From the NCBI RefSeq assembly GCF_900116435.1, contig NZ_FPAZ01000014.1, positions 81,280 through 145,279 of the forward strand: DNA of 64,000 bases, in the 5' to 3' direction. The notes below the pieces were generated by a model. The model saw only the letters and a program-made list of their open reading frames with translations. It was not told where the DNA came from and searched no databases. How positions within the stretch are numbered: position 1 is the stretch's first letter; each line of letters begins with the position of its first letter. This document shows positions 1-8,147 of the stretch, one piece after another. Origin of the DNA: Pseudoalteromonas lipolytica. Its GTDB lineage: Bacteria > Pseudomonadota > Gammaproteobacteria > Enterobacterales > Alteromonadaceae. A program made the translations under genes and the position numbers.

Positions 1-1
1 G

Positions 2-97
2 CCAAATAGCGTTATCTGCAAGTGGCTGAAATTTAATAGTATGGTGGCGAGGCAGAGTGTCGATTTGTTGATTACTAAACACGATTATTCCTTGTAA
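2..97 (+). CDS. Possible 3' end of a gene entering from the left
   Basis: Frame 2 is open from the window edge to a TAA at 95-97, giving about 31 residues (PNSVICKWLKFNSMVARQSV...). The stop is followed at once by a strong hairpin, as expected at a gene end. There is no family signature in the visible residues, and an open frame this short can occur by chance, so this is tentative. Confidence 0.3.
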   Translation, partial: PNSVICKWLKFNSMVARQSVDLLITKHDYSL

Positions 98-120
98 AGG
101 CCAGTGTCACTGGCCTTACG
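97..120. terminator. Bidirectional hairpin between the left-edge frame and the mutarotase gene
   Basis: AAGGCCAGTG and CACTGGCCTT form a perfect 10-bp stem with a one-base spacer. On the minus strand, the stem is followed by a short TTTA, and it sits 23 bases after the mutarotase stop. The U-tract is weak on both strands. Confidence 0.55.
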
Positions 121-142
121 TGCTAACGTTGAGCGTGGTAAA

Positions 143-994
143 TTAAACCCAGCGAAGTGTCGTTGCAAGCGTATGGCTGGCACCTGGCGCAAGCTCTACA
201 CTGTCATCAAGTACATTTGCTGCTTCTAAGCAGAGCATCACATGATACTCATCGTCGGCAAAGTTCGACAAGCGTTTTGACTTCTCAACCCACGGATTCC
301 ACAGCACACATGATGTTGAGTTTTCACGACCTACTTCAATAATGCCGTCTGGGGTAATTATACGCTGTGTAGCCTCTGCTTCGGTGTACACCATGTCGGT
401 TTCGCGCGCAAAAGAAACCAAGTCGTGCTGCTCATAAGGGCCTTCGCCAAACTCAATGTATTTTGCCCCTTGCAAACCATCAACTTTGGTTTCTTCAATC
501 GCAGGTGTTGGGAAATACGTGTGTAGCGCTTGAGTAAAGTGAATGGTTTCATTATCCATGTTCGTGGTCGTTAAGCGTAACTCAAGACTCGACGTTAAAA
601 TAAATTCAGCAAGTAGCTTAGTTTTATGAGGCCAATATTTATCATCAACCTGAGTCATCGGTAACGAAAGGCTGATATAGATTGAATCTTCTTGTTCTTT
701 CACTTCTTCAGCGCGCCAAAGACCTGTACGAGCCACACCATGCGCAGGCCAACCTTCATGCTGACTTACACCAAACCATGGCCAACAAATAGGGATACCG
801 CCACGTACACCTTTTCCTTCTTGATAGTCTTCTAACTTAGACACCCACAACAACGGCTTTTTGCCTGCAGGCGTGAACTCAGTAATTTGCGCACCTTGCA
901 GAAAAATAGTTGCTTCACACAACTCACTCGCAACCTTAATAAACTCAAGTCCGGTGTCACTTTGTTCAATCGTAACTGATGGCGATAACTTCAT
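143..994 (-). CDS. D-hexose-6-phosphate mutarotase (YeaD family)
   Basis: Cytoplasmic aldose-1-epimerase-like protein expected to interconvert the alpha and beta anomers of glucose 6-phosphate and related hexose phosphates. The family's GGIPICWPWFG motif lies near residue 65, HGVARTGLW near 85 and HTYF near 160. The 283-residue length fits the family. I chose the ATG at 994 because GGGACG lies just upstream of it; an in-frame ATG at 1006 has no such site. No signal peptide is visible. It is a single gene on this strand and is separated from the arabinose locus, so it looks like housekeeping. Confidence 0.85.
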   Translation of the reverse strand: MKLSPSVTIEQSDTGLEFIKVASELCEATIFLQGAQITEFTPAGKKPLLWVSKLEDYQEGKGVRGGIPICWPWFGVSQHEGWPAHGVARTGLWRAEEVKEQEDSIYISLSLPMTQVDDKYWPHKTKLLAEFILTSSLELRLTTTNMDNETIHFTQALHTYFPTPAIEETKVDGLQGAKYIEFGEGPYEQHDLVSFARETDMVYTEAEATQRIITPDGIIEVGRENSTSCVLWNPWVEKSKRLSNFADDEYHVMLCLEAANVLDDSVELAPGASHTLATTLRWV

Positions 995-1322
995 AATTCG
1001 TCCCATTTAATGAAAGAAAAATCCACCTTACCCAAAGCGGTGGCAATTAGTAAATAATATTTAGTTATTTGATGAAAATGTTTTACAACCAAATGCTAAG
1101 TCACCCCATATTAGCATTTTCAGTGTTAACAACAATTACCCTATCTAAACGACAAAATAGAGCATTTAATTTCTGCTCTAACTAAATACAAATCAAAACC
1201 ATGCCATTATTAGCTTTAATCTATGGCTGATATAGGTGTAATTTATTTGAACTCAATTTATTAGATGTGTAATATTTCGCGATTGCGGTCGCCAGATACC
1301 GCCTTTTTAAAGAGACACAACT
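995..1322. other. Divergent intergenic region, mutarotase / MarR regulator
   Basis: About 330 AT-rich bases without a gene. It must hold both divergent promoters, but I cannot place -35 and -10 boxes with confidence. The one clear structure is a hairpin, GCGGT (1285-1289) pairing with ACCGC (1298-1302) and followed by CTTTTTAA, directly before the MarR ribosome-binding region. It resembles a small intrinsic terminator or attenuator in the leader. Confidence 0.45.
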
Positions 1323-1808
1323 ATGCAAAAGTATGACGAGCTATTGGTATCGTTACGTAAAGTTATCAGGGCTATCGACCTTCATTCAAAACAACTCAAC
1401 AAAACATCGGGATTAACAGGCCCACAATTACTTATAATGAACGAAGTCGCGCACACCGATGGCATTACGGCCAGCCGCATCGCACAAAACGTTAATTTAA
1501 GTCCCGCAACTGTCACCAATATTTTAGACCGCATTGAAAACCGTGAGCTAGTTACACGTGTTCGCAGTCAACTAGATAAGCGCCGTGTCAGTCTATACCT
1601 TACCGAGCGCGGCAAAGAAATTTTGAATAAAGCGCCACAGCCTTTACAAGAGCACTTTATTGAAAAGTTTTCAGCCCTTGAAGAGTGGGAACAAAGTCTA
1701 TTGTTGTCATCTATGCAACGTATTGCAGCCATGATGGATGCAGACCAACTTGATGCCTCCCCCTTACTTGAAGTAGGTGCGCTTACGCGAACCATTGAGT
1801 CTCAATAA
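1323..1808 (+). CDS. MarR-family transcriptional regulator
   Basis: A 161-residue DNA-binding regulator. The winged helix-turn-helix covers roughly residues 30-100, with SRIAQNVNLSPATVTNILDR as the recognition region and the wing at SQLDKRRVSLYLTERG. These are typical MarR/SlyA positions, and the flanking helices would form the dimer interface. A weak AAAGAGA ribosome-binding site precedes the ATG. The porin gene follows in the same direction after about 100 bases, so regulation of that gene is possible but unproven. The ligand is unknown. Confidence 0.85.
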   Translation: MQKYDELLVSLRKVIRAIDLHSKQLNKTSGLTGPQLLIMNEVAHTDGITASRIAQNVNLSPATVTNILDRIENRELVTRVRSQLDKRRVSLYLTERGKEILNKAPQPLQEHFIEKFSALEEWEQSLLLSSMQRIAAMMDADQLDASPLLEVGALTRTIESQ

Positions 1809-1908
1809 TAAACCCGTTGATTAATATTAAATTTATGTGGCTACCCTTGGGTTCAGTGTGAATATCATCTATGCTAAATAGTACCCATTCTTACATTAGC
1901 GATAATTC

Positions 1909-3234
1909 ATGCTTAAACTTTCAAAGTTAGCCCTAGCGATAGCGTTGGGCACTACTTCAAGTCTTAGTCAGGCATCAGAAATCGATGACCTTCAAAAGCA
2001 GCTGCAATTACTAAAGCAACAGATGCAGCAACTTCAAACTCAGCTCGATAAAGCAGAGCAACAAGCAAAACAACAAGCGGCGCAGCAAGAACAAATTGAT
2101 GCCCAAGTTGCTAAACAGCAAAAGCAGCTTGAGCAGCAAACGGCTGCTGTTGATTCAGAGCTCGAAAAGAAAGAGTCTGGGATTCGAGTTGGCGGTGCTG
2201 TACGTACTAACTTTAGTCACACATCCTATGATGACGGCAATAAGAACCGCGGTGGCGACTTCGATTTTGATATTTTCAGATTGAATTTTGCAGGCGATGT
2301 TGGTGACGTGCAATTAAATGCAGAAATTCGTTTTTTCGATTACATGACTGCAGTTAAATATGCCTATGCAGCCTATGACTTTGCCGAAGATTGGCAAGTG
2401 CAAGCGGGGATCACCAAAGTCCCCTTTGGTAACTGGCCTTATAACTCTCACAACTACTTTTTTGGCACCACTTATTACGTTGGCTTAGAAGATGACCACG
2501 ATTTAGGTGTGTTATTTAAGCGTAAAATAGCCGATAACTGGCAAATTGACCTTGGCTTTTTTAAAAATGATGAATTAGGTGGTGTTGACGGTTACGTTGA
2601 TAATCGCAGCGATCGTTATTCGTATGATGTCGTTGGTTTTCGTGATGCCGACGAAGGCGTTTACGCAGAACCCACCAATGCGATAGGTGAATACAATACA
2701 TTCTCTGGACGTTATGGTTACCACTTCGAGCATGATGGTGGCACCACTGAGTTAGGTGTTTCTGCGTTATCAGGCGGCCTACACGACGGTGAAGACAAAG
2801 CAGGCGACTACATGGCTTGGGCTGTGCACCTTAACAGCACCATTGGCCCGTGGAACTTCCAACTGCAACACGGTGAATACGATTACGACATTGATAACGT
2901 AAATCGTATGGCTGTCGGCGCCTACTCTTTTTATGACAGTATCGCCGCCGAAGCCACGATGACTAATGCCAACATTGCTTACAGTTTACCTGTTGAGTGG
3001 GGGCCAGTAACCAACCTGCAATTTTATAATGACTACGGCATTATTTACGATAAGTCAGATAACAGTGCAGACACGTGGATGAATGTAACGGGTGTGTCGG
3101 TCGCCGCAGGTGGCTTATTTACCTACTTTGATCTTGTAAAAGCGAAAAACCAACCGTTTGTTGGTGGCTCAATAGCTGGCGACAGCGACGAGACCGAAAC
3201 GCGCTTCAATATCAATATCGGTTACTACTTTTAA
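1909..3234 (+). CDS. OprO/OprP-type outer-membrane porin
   Basis: A 441-residue outer-membrane channel. A signal peptide ends near ...LSQASE. A Gln/Lys-rich coiled coil follows (about residues 24-85, DDLQKQLQLLKQQMQQLQ), and then a barrel domain beginning GIRVGGAVRTNF and ending with aromatic YYF, the usual terminus for BAM-dependent insertion. The N-terminal coiled coil plus barrel is the architecture of the phosphate-selective porin O/P family. The true substrate in marine members is often not phosphate and cannot be read here. A strong terminator follows directly. Confidence 0.8.
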   Translation: MLKLSKLALAIALGTTSSLSQASEIDDLQKQLQLLKQQMQQLQTQLDKAEQQAKQQAAQQEQIDAQVAKQQKQLEQQTAAVDSELEKKESGIRVGGAVRTNFSHTSYDDGNKNRGGDFDFDIFRLNFAGDVGDVQLNAEIRFFDYMTAVKYAYAAYDFAEDWQVQAGITKVPFGNWPYNSHNYFFGTTYYVGLEDDHDLGVLFKRKIADNWQIDLGFFKNDELGGVDGYVDNRSDRYSYDVVGFRDADEGVYAEPTNAIGEYNTFSGRYGYHFEHDGGTTELGVSALSGGLHDGEDKAGDYMAWAVHLNSTIGPWNFQLQHGEYDYDIDNVNRMAVGAYSFYDSIAAEATMTNANIAYSLPVEWGPVTNLQFYNDYGIIYDKSDNSADTWMNVTGVSVAAGGLFTYFDLVKAKNQPFVGGSIAGDSDETETRFNINIGYYF

Positions 3235-3241
3235 AACGATT

Positions 3242-3267
3242 AGCCCAGCTATTGCTGGGCTTTTTTA
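3242..3267 (+). terminator. Rho-independent terminator of the porin gene
   Basis: AGCCCAGC, loop TATT, GCTGGGCT, then a run of six T. It begins 8 bases after the porin stop codon. Confidence 0.9.
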
Positions 3268-3459
3268 AACTTTCTATGCCCCCATCCCTCGTTTACCTCT
3301 AAATAACACAGTAATTTTTTAACCCCCTTAAACGTTCTTCGTGCAACATTAGGTAAAAAACGTTAGCTGAGCTACAGTTAAAAGTAACGCAGAATAAATG
3401 TATGATTTTGCACAGTATGCATCACCGCATTTTCAGTTTTATCAGGCTTAATTATATTG

Positions 3460-3957
3460 ATGAATGTAAGAACGGTATTTACCGCCTATAAAAATGGCTG
3501 CTATCAATTACTTGGATTATTGATGGTTGGCTTAGGTATCATAGGTATTGCACTCCCTGTGATGCCCACAACTATTTTCTTTATTCTTGCTTTGGGCTGT
3601 TTTACACGCTCTTCTCCCGCTTTGTCTGCTTGGCTATTAAATCATCCTCGGTATGGTGAATCACTTCGATATTGGCAGCTCTATAAAGTGGTTCCGCTAA
3701 GAGCAAAGTTTTTAGCTGGCCTTGGCATGGCCGTGGGCTATTTCTTCTTACTGCAAAGCGCAGCACCGATTTGGGTTATGTATCTTGTAGCTGTTATCGA
3801 GGTGTGCGTGTTGGGCTATTTAATCAATCGTCCCTCAAAGCCTAATCATCCGACGCTGATCCAACTTAACATATCCACTCGGCTGCAATTAATGCTACTT
3901 GCTAGCCTGTTTACCTCACAACTCGCCATTATTGCGTACCTCGCTATTCAGTATTAA
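3460..3957 (+). CDS. DUF454 (YbaN-like) inner-membrane protein
   Basis: A 165-residue protein of unknown function with the DUF454 signature: GIIGIALPVMPTTIFFILALG (about residues 28-48) followed by CFTRSSPALSAWLLNHPRYG and a further membrane segment. Four hydrophobic segments are visible. An in-frame TTG lies one codon earlier; I prefer the ATG at 3460. It stands alone between the porin and the PepSY operon. Family membership is clear, but the biochemical role is not known. Confidence 0.8.
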   Translation: MNVRTVFTAYKNGCYQLLGLLMVGLGIIGIALPVMPTTIFFILALGCFTRSSPALSAWLLNHPRYGESLRYWQLYKVVPLRAKFLAGLGMAVGYFFLLQSAAPIWVMYLVAVIEVCVLGYLINRPSKPNHPTLIQLNISTRLQLMLLASLFTSQLAIIAYLAIQY

Positions 3958-3984
3958 CTGCTCGAATGTAAAGAACGTAAACGC

Positions 3985-4034
3985 ACTTGTTATTAATAAT
4001 ACGAACAATTATCATATGAGTATCAATAACAAGT
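3985..4034 (+). promoter_or_regulatory. Inverted repeat in the leader of the PepSY operon, with a Fur-like half site
   Basis: ACTTGTTATT (3985-3994) and AATAACAAGT (4025-4034) are perfect 10-bp inverted arms. The 30-base spacer includes CAATTATCAT (4006-4015), which contains a Fur-like half site ATTATCA. The right arm ends 10 bases before the start codon at 4045, where no good ribosome-binding site is visible. It could be an operator, or an mRNA hairpin affecting initiation. Iron control is an inference from the gene content. Confidence 0.4.
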
Positions 4035-4044
4035 ACCTTACATT

Positions 4045-4677
4045 ATGTTCTCTTTCAATAAACGCATGTTTTATAGCGTTAGCCGTGCCTTACATATTTA
4101 TTTATCAACCGCGCTATTTTTTCTACTGATCTTATTTTGTATCAGCGGCATCATCCTCAATCACATAAGTTGGCTTGAAAATGACAAACATAATGGTCAA
4201 ACCCACGTGCTCATTTCTGCACAGCTCTTCGAAAAAGCACAGCAGAACCTTAATGCATTACCCACTCTTTACCCTGAAATTGAACGCTATATGGCAGATC
4301 AGTTTTCTCTGCAGAATGTAAAAAGCATTGAATGGGAAAAACAAGACGCACTAGTCATGCTCGACTACCCGTTGCCTGCAGGGTTTGCTTATGCCGAAAT
4401 CGACTTTCAAACGGGAGAGCTCAATCTTGACTACCAAACAGGTGGGGTTATGAGCCTTATTGGTGATTTGCACAAAGGCCGTCATACAGGCGAGGCATGG
4501 AGCTGGGTAATTGATATCTCAGCAGTATTAATGATCATCTTCGCTATAACTGGCTTATTTATTTTATTTCAAAACCGTAAAAAGCGTACCTCAGGGCTTT
4601 GGCTAACACTGTTTGGTGTCGTCACACCTCTGGTTATTTATCTAGTTTGGGTGCCTCAACTTAAAGGAGTATCTTAA
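4045..4677 (+). CDS. PepSY-associated transmembrane protein
   Basis: A 210-residue inner-membrane protein. It has one N-terminal membrane helix (about residues 20-40, LFFLLILFCISGIILNHI), a periplasmic PepSY-like region (FAYAEIDFQTGELNLDYQTG) and two C-terminal helices (ISAVLMIIFAITGLFILF and LTLFGVVTPLVIYLVW). LHKGRHTG matches the conserved motif of PepSY-TM proteins found beside siderophore and metal receptors. Its stop overlaps the start of the next gene (TAATG), indicating translational coupling. The likely role is electron transfer or metal reduction during uptake, by inference from the family. Confidence 0.8.
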   Translation: MFSFNKRMFYSVSRALHIYLSTALFFLLILFCISGIILNHISWLENDKHNGQTHVLISAQLFEKAQQNLNALPTLYPEIERYMADQFSLQNVKSIEWEKQDALVMLDYPLPAGFAYAEIDFQTGELNLDYQTGGVMSLIGDLHKGRHTGEAWSWVIDISAVLMIIFAITGLFILFQNRKKRTSGLWLTLFGVVTPLVIYLVWVPQLKGVS

Positions 4678-5177
4678 TGAAACAAGCCCACTTACTACTT
4701 GCTCTACTGTTCAGCTGTTTATTCAGCCCACTTAGCTTTGCCAAAGACGCCAACCTCACCGTTGAGTTCACTTTGCCTGAGCTTGATGTATCCCCTTATC
4801 ACCGTCCATATGTTGCGCTTTGGCTTGAAACCCCAGAACGTAAACATGTAACCACAGTGGCACTTTGGGTTGAAAAAGCAGAGTGGTTTAAAGACTTACG
4901 TCAGTGGTGGCGTAAAGCAGGTCGCAGTAACGATAACTTCGACGGCGTAACAGGTGCCACAAAACGTCCTGGTACTTACACCATTGAGTGGCACGGTAAG
5001 GATTTAAAAGGTAACCCCGTTAAACCCGGTAAATATTTACTCAATGTGGAAGTTGTACGTGAAGAAGGTGGCCGTGATTACAGCCGTGTTGAAATCGACT
5101 TAACAAAAGATGGCAAAGTCACTCTCGCTGGCGAAAAAGAATTCGCGACTAGCTTCGTTACTATTACTAGCAATTAA
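4677..5177 (+). CDS. DUF2271 periplasmic protein
   Basis: A 166-residue exported protein with a signal peptide ending near SFAKD. The DUF2271 core is visible as RPYVALWLETPERKHVTTVALW, EWFKDLRQWWRKAGR, DGVTGATKRPGTYTIEWHGKD and the VKPGKYLLNVEVVREEGGRD stretch. It overlaps the PepSY-TM gene by one base and precedes the DUF4198 gene by 9 bases, so the three form one operon. The family recurs next to PepSY-TM and metal receptors; its molecular function is unknown. Confidence 0.8.
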   Translation: MKQAHLLLALLFSCLFSPLSFAKDANLTVEFTLPELDVSPYHRPYVALWLETPERKHVTTVALWVEKAEWFKDLRQWWRKAGRSNDNFDGVTGATKRPGTYTIEWHGKDLKGNPVKPGKYLLNVEVVREEGGRDYSRVEIDLTKDGKVTLAGEKEFATSFVTITSN

Positions 5178-5186
5178 GGATAAACA

Positions 5187-6029
5187 ATGAAATTAAAATT
5201 ATTAAAAACGGCCCTAATCGGTGCCGTTACGTTCACCGCACTTGCATCAAGTTACGCACAGGCACACGCTCGTTGGTTAATGCCATCGCACACCTCTTTA
5301 TCGGGTGAAAAAACACATTATGTGATGATTGATGCCAGTATTTCAAACGAGTTGTTTAGCCCAGACAAAGCCTACCGCCCAAATGAACAAGGCGCAGAAT
5401 ATGATGACAACTTATTAATCGCCCTTGCGCCAAACGGTAAGCCTGTAGAAGAGAAGATTCGCGCGTACTACCTAAAACGTAAAAACTCAGCGGCCGTTAG
5501 CTTATCGCAAGATGGGACGTACCATATTGCGATGCAGCAAAAGCCCCTGCTAATGACATTCTACAAAGATAAAGACGGCAACCGTGGTCGTGTATTTACA
5601 GGTAAAAAAGACGCTGATCTTCCTGCTGGTGCAACCGAAGTACGCACGATTAAGTCAATCGCAACCGTTGACACCTTTGTAAGCCGTAACGGCACTTCTA
5701 AACCCACATTACTTGGCCAAGGCTTAGAGATTTCGGGCCCAACGCATCCAAACGATTTATTTGCAGGTGAAGAGGCTAAATTCCAATTATTAATGGATGG
5801 AAAACCTGCCGCTAACGTTGAGCTAGCAATTGTACGCGGCAGTGCTCGTTACCGTAATGCGCGTGATGAAGTAAAACTTACTACCGATAGTGAAGGTTTC
5901 TTCACCGTGACATTCGAACACGCTGATATATATCTGATTGAAGCATCTGTTGATCAAAAACCAACAGAAGCAGATATCGATAACGTGCGTTACTCATTAT
6001 TTACCACTCTTGAAGTTGCGCCTGAATAA
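5187..6029 (+). CDS. DUF4198 periplasmic protein (NikK/CbiK-like fold)
   Basis: A 280-residue exported protein. The signal peptide ends around SYAQAHA, and the mature start HARWLMPSHTSLSG is typical of DUF4198, where the N-terminal His can bind metal. The C-terminal half (NDLFAGEEAKFQLLMDGKPA onward) looks like an immunoglobulin-type domain. Members are linked to nickel, cobalt or iron uptake. It is the last gene of the PepSY-TM/DUF2271/DUF4198 operon. No receptor gene is adjacent here, so the metal cannot be inferred from context. Confidence 0.75.
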   Translation: MKLKLLKTALIGAVTFTALASSYAQAHARWLMPSHTSLSGEKTHYVMIDASISNELFSPDKAYRPNEQGAEYDDNLLIALAPNGKPVEEKIRAYYLKRKNSAAVSLSQDGTYHIAMQQKPLLMTFYKDKDGNRGRVFTGKKDADLPAGATEVRTIKSIATVDTFVSRNGTSKPTLLGQGLEISGPTHPNDLFAGEEAKFQLLMDGKPAANVELAIVRGSARYRNARDEVKLTTDSEGFFTVTFEHADIYLIEASVDQKPTEADIDNVRYSLFTTLEVAPE

Positions 6030-6034
6030 GTCAC

Positions 6035-6592
6035 TTAATGAGGCCTTATAAGAGGCCTTATTCGACTTTCGAGGAAGACTGTAGTCAACGGTGTGATCAC
6101 AGCTGCCGTCTTTCTCGCAATCATTGGCCCATCTCCATCGACATCCCAGCTTGGGTGCATCCCATTTAATGGGCTTTTGATAACGCTAATATCTTCTGTA
6201 AATTTACTATGCTCATCACGGCCTGCGGCATTGCGCATCAAAAATACCCAAATCACATAATTGCCATCATCAGGAATTTTAAGCTCAGCATGATCACCTT
6301 TTGCCGGGCCAACATACAAAGCGGTTGGGTTACCTTTCGGTAAAATATTAAAGTAGTTACTAGAGTTTGAAGGAGCAAAATCAACCTTTAATGTATTGCC
6401 TTTATTAAGGTTTATTTGATATTCCCACATCTCATAACCTTTAATTATGTCTTTAACTTGCCAGCTTTGCTGCACCGCTATATCTGAAACTAATAACTCA
6501 TAATGACGACTATTGGGTAAGTTTTGATTAGCAAACACCACGCTGCTTGCAGCCATAGAAAAACAAAATCCTATTGATAACAATAACTTCAC
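6035..6592 (-). CDS. Secreted PliG-like protein (putative lysozyme-inhibitor family)
   Basis: A 185-residue exported protein with a signal peptide cut near VVFANQ. The core GYEMWEYQINLNKGNTLKV, SNSSNYFNILPKG, DDGNYVIWVFLMRNAAGRDE resembles E. coli PliG-type periplasmic proteins, which inhibit g-type lysozyme. I recognise it from motif similarity only. The last residues (ESRIRPLIRPH) are encoded by a hairpin that also looks like the terminator of the convergent operon, so the native C-terminus may have been replaced. An alternative is an uncharacterised periplasmic beta-sandwich protein. Confidence 0.55.
   Translation of the reverse strand: MKLLLSIGFCFSMAASSVVFANQNLPNSRHYELLVSDIAVQQSWQVKDIIKGYEMWEYQINLNKGNTLKVDFAPSNSSNYFNILPKGNPTALYVGPAKGDHAELKIPDDGNYVIWVFLMRNAAGRDEHSKFTEDISVIKSPLNGMHPSWDVDGDGPMIARKTAAVITPLTTVFLESRIRPLIRPH
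6041..6062. terminator. Hairpin ending the DUF4198 operon
   Basis: Two copies of the self-complementary AGGCCT flank TATAAG, about 12 bases after the DUF4198 stop. The same bases encode the C-terminal RPLIRP of the convergent gene. There is no long T-run, so termination strength is uncertain. Confidence 0.45.
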
Positions 6593-6720
6593 ATTGAATC
6601 TTCTTTAAGATTCTTTTTTATAGAATAATAAGCGCTAATTTTACAATTTTTAATTCTTTTAAAGTGAATTTATAGTTACTTCATCGCAGACACACAGCTT
6701 AACTAAACAGGATACCTACT

Positions 6721-7146
6721 ATGAAACTTTTTACTTTAATCTCAGCTCAACCACAATTACAAAATATTAGCACTTTATTGGCACGTATTGGTTTATCGGC
6801 CATCTTTTTACTCACCAGCTTTAGTAAAATCGAGTTTTTCGATGCAACAGCACAGTACATGGCATCCGTTGGTTTACCAGAGTTCTTACTGCCATTTGTC
6901 ATTGCTTTTGAAATGGTTGGCGGGTTATTTATTTTACTCGGCTTTTTAACACAACTAACCGCTGTCGCTTTTGCTGGTTTCAGCCTGGCCAGTGCTTTGT
7001 TATTCCACTTTCAACTTGATGATCAAATGCAATTTTTAATGTTCTACAAAAACATTGCAATGGCAGGTGGCTTTTTAGCATTAGCCAGTGTTGGTGCAGG
7101 CAAAATCAGCCTAGATCAACTAATGTTAAAACGTAGTCAGGCATAA
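6721..7146 (+). CDS. DoxX family membrane protein
   Basis: A 141-residue protein with four predicted membrane helices: LLARIGLSAIFLLTSFSKI, FLLPFVIAFEMVGGLFILLG, AVAFAGFSLASALLFH and a last helix around AMAGGFLALASVGAG. The pattern R-x-G-L-(x)n-FSKI near the N-terminus and the Glu in FEMVGG are typical of DoxX/YphA proteins. The function is generally linked to redox or quinone metabolism. It lies 5' of a pirin gene, separated by a strong terminator, a common DoxX-pirin pairing. Confidence 0.85.
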   Translation: MKLFTLISAQPQLQNISTLLARIGLSAIFLLTSFSKIEFFDATAQYMASVGLPEFLLPFVIAFEMVGGLFILLGFLTQLTAVAFAGFSLASALLFHFQLDDQMQFLMFYKNIAMAGGFLALASVGAGKISLDQLMLKRSQA

Positions 7147-7153
7147 CATTTCT

Positions 7154-7192
7154 CCCAGCCAATAACCTAGGTTGTTGGCTGGGTTTGTTTTT
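7154..7192 (+). terminator. Terminator between doxX-like and pirin genes
   Basis: CCCAGCCAA...TTGGCTGGG is an almost fully self-complementary 30-base hairpin centred on CCTAGG, followed by TTTGTTTTT. It ends one base before the AAGGAG ribosome-binding site of the pirin gene, so any transcription into that gene must read through it or start inside this gap. Confidence 0.85.
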
Positions 7193-7205
7193 AAGGAGCG
7201 CAAAT

Positions 7206-8072
7206 ATGGCAAAGTTATTAACAGCAACCAGCCACGATATTGGTGGGCTCGATGTAAAACGCATCTTGCCGCATTTTGACAAAAAAATGGTTGGGCCATT
7301 TATCTTTTTTGACCACATGGGGCCGAATCACTTTCCTCGCGGTGAAGGCATAAATGTGGGGCCTCATCCTCATATTGGCCTTTCAACGCTCACTTATTTG
7401 TTTACTGGCAGTATTTACCATCGCGATTCACTAGGCAATAGCCTGCAAATAGAACCTGGCGATGTTAACTGGATGACCGCAGGTCGCGGTATAGTGCACT
7501 CAGAAAGAGAAAGCCTTGAAGTGCGTGCAAGCGAGCACGACATTAATGGTCTGCAATGCTGGGTTGCTTTGCCTGAGAGCATGACCGAAATAGCACCGCG
7601 ATTTGAACATATCAAAAAACAGCAACTGCCTGAAAAAATAGAAAAAGGAGTGCTGATGCGACTAATCGTGGGTGATGCCTATGGCTTGAGCTCCCCGGTG
7701 AAAAGCTACTCACCTATGTTTTATTTAGATACAGTAGCAGAGCAAGGCAGTTATATTACTAAACCGCATCCTCATCATGAAACCGCTGTGTATGTAATTT
7801 ATGGTGAAGTTAGTATTGGTGATACTCGCTATACTCAAGACAATTTTGTTCTACTCGATGACAGCGAACACGAAATTACGACCCATGTGCATAGCCGCTT
7901 TATTTTACTCGGTGGAAGTAAATTCAATAAAGTTCCTTATTTACACTGGAACTTTGTTGCATACAGCAAAGAGCGTATCGAGCAAGCAAAACAAGATTGG
8001 CAAGCACAGCGCTTTGCTAAAATCCCCGGTGATGAGCTTGAATATATTGAGTTGCCCTTTGCTAAAAAGTAA
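7206..8072 (+). CDS. Pirin family protein
   Basis: A 288-residue bicupin protein. The N-terminal cupin shows the pirin signature HMGPNHFPRGEGINVGPHPHIG (about residues 36-57), with the metal-binding His residues in HPH and a later RGIVHSER. The C-terminal cupin contains HPHHETAVYVIYGEVSIG. Bacterial pirins act as quercetinase-like dioxygenases or as redox-sensitive partners of metabolic enzymes; which applies here is unknown. The start at 7206 is set by AAGGAG; an upstream in-frame TTG (7185) falls in the terminator tail. A LysR gene follows after 75 bases. Confidence 0.9.
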   Translation: MAKLLTATSHDIGGLDVKRILPHFDKKMVGPFIFFDHMGPNHFPRGEGINVGPHPHIGLSTLTYLFTGSIYHRDSLGNSLQIEPGDVNWMTAGRGIVHSERESLEVRASEHDINGLQCWVALPESMTEIAPRFEHIKKQQLPEKIEKGVLMRLIVGDAYGLSSPVKSYSPMFYLDTVAEQGSYITKPHPHHETAVYVIYGEVSIGDTRYTQDNFVLLDDSEHEITTHVHSRFILLGGSKFNKVPYLHWNFVAYSKERIEQAKQDWQAQRFAKIPGDELEYIELPFAKK

Positions 8073-8147
8073 ACTTTTTTGCAATTTATAGGTACTATCC
8101 ATTTACAGGCACTAATTAGTAAGTAACCACGTTAGCAAAGGAATACC

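Noticed and set aside
3899..4129. Frame of 76 codons overlapping the DUF454 and PepSY-TM genes
   Set aside because: It overlaps two well-supported genes in another frame and covers the inverted repeat; its composition is AT-driven.
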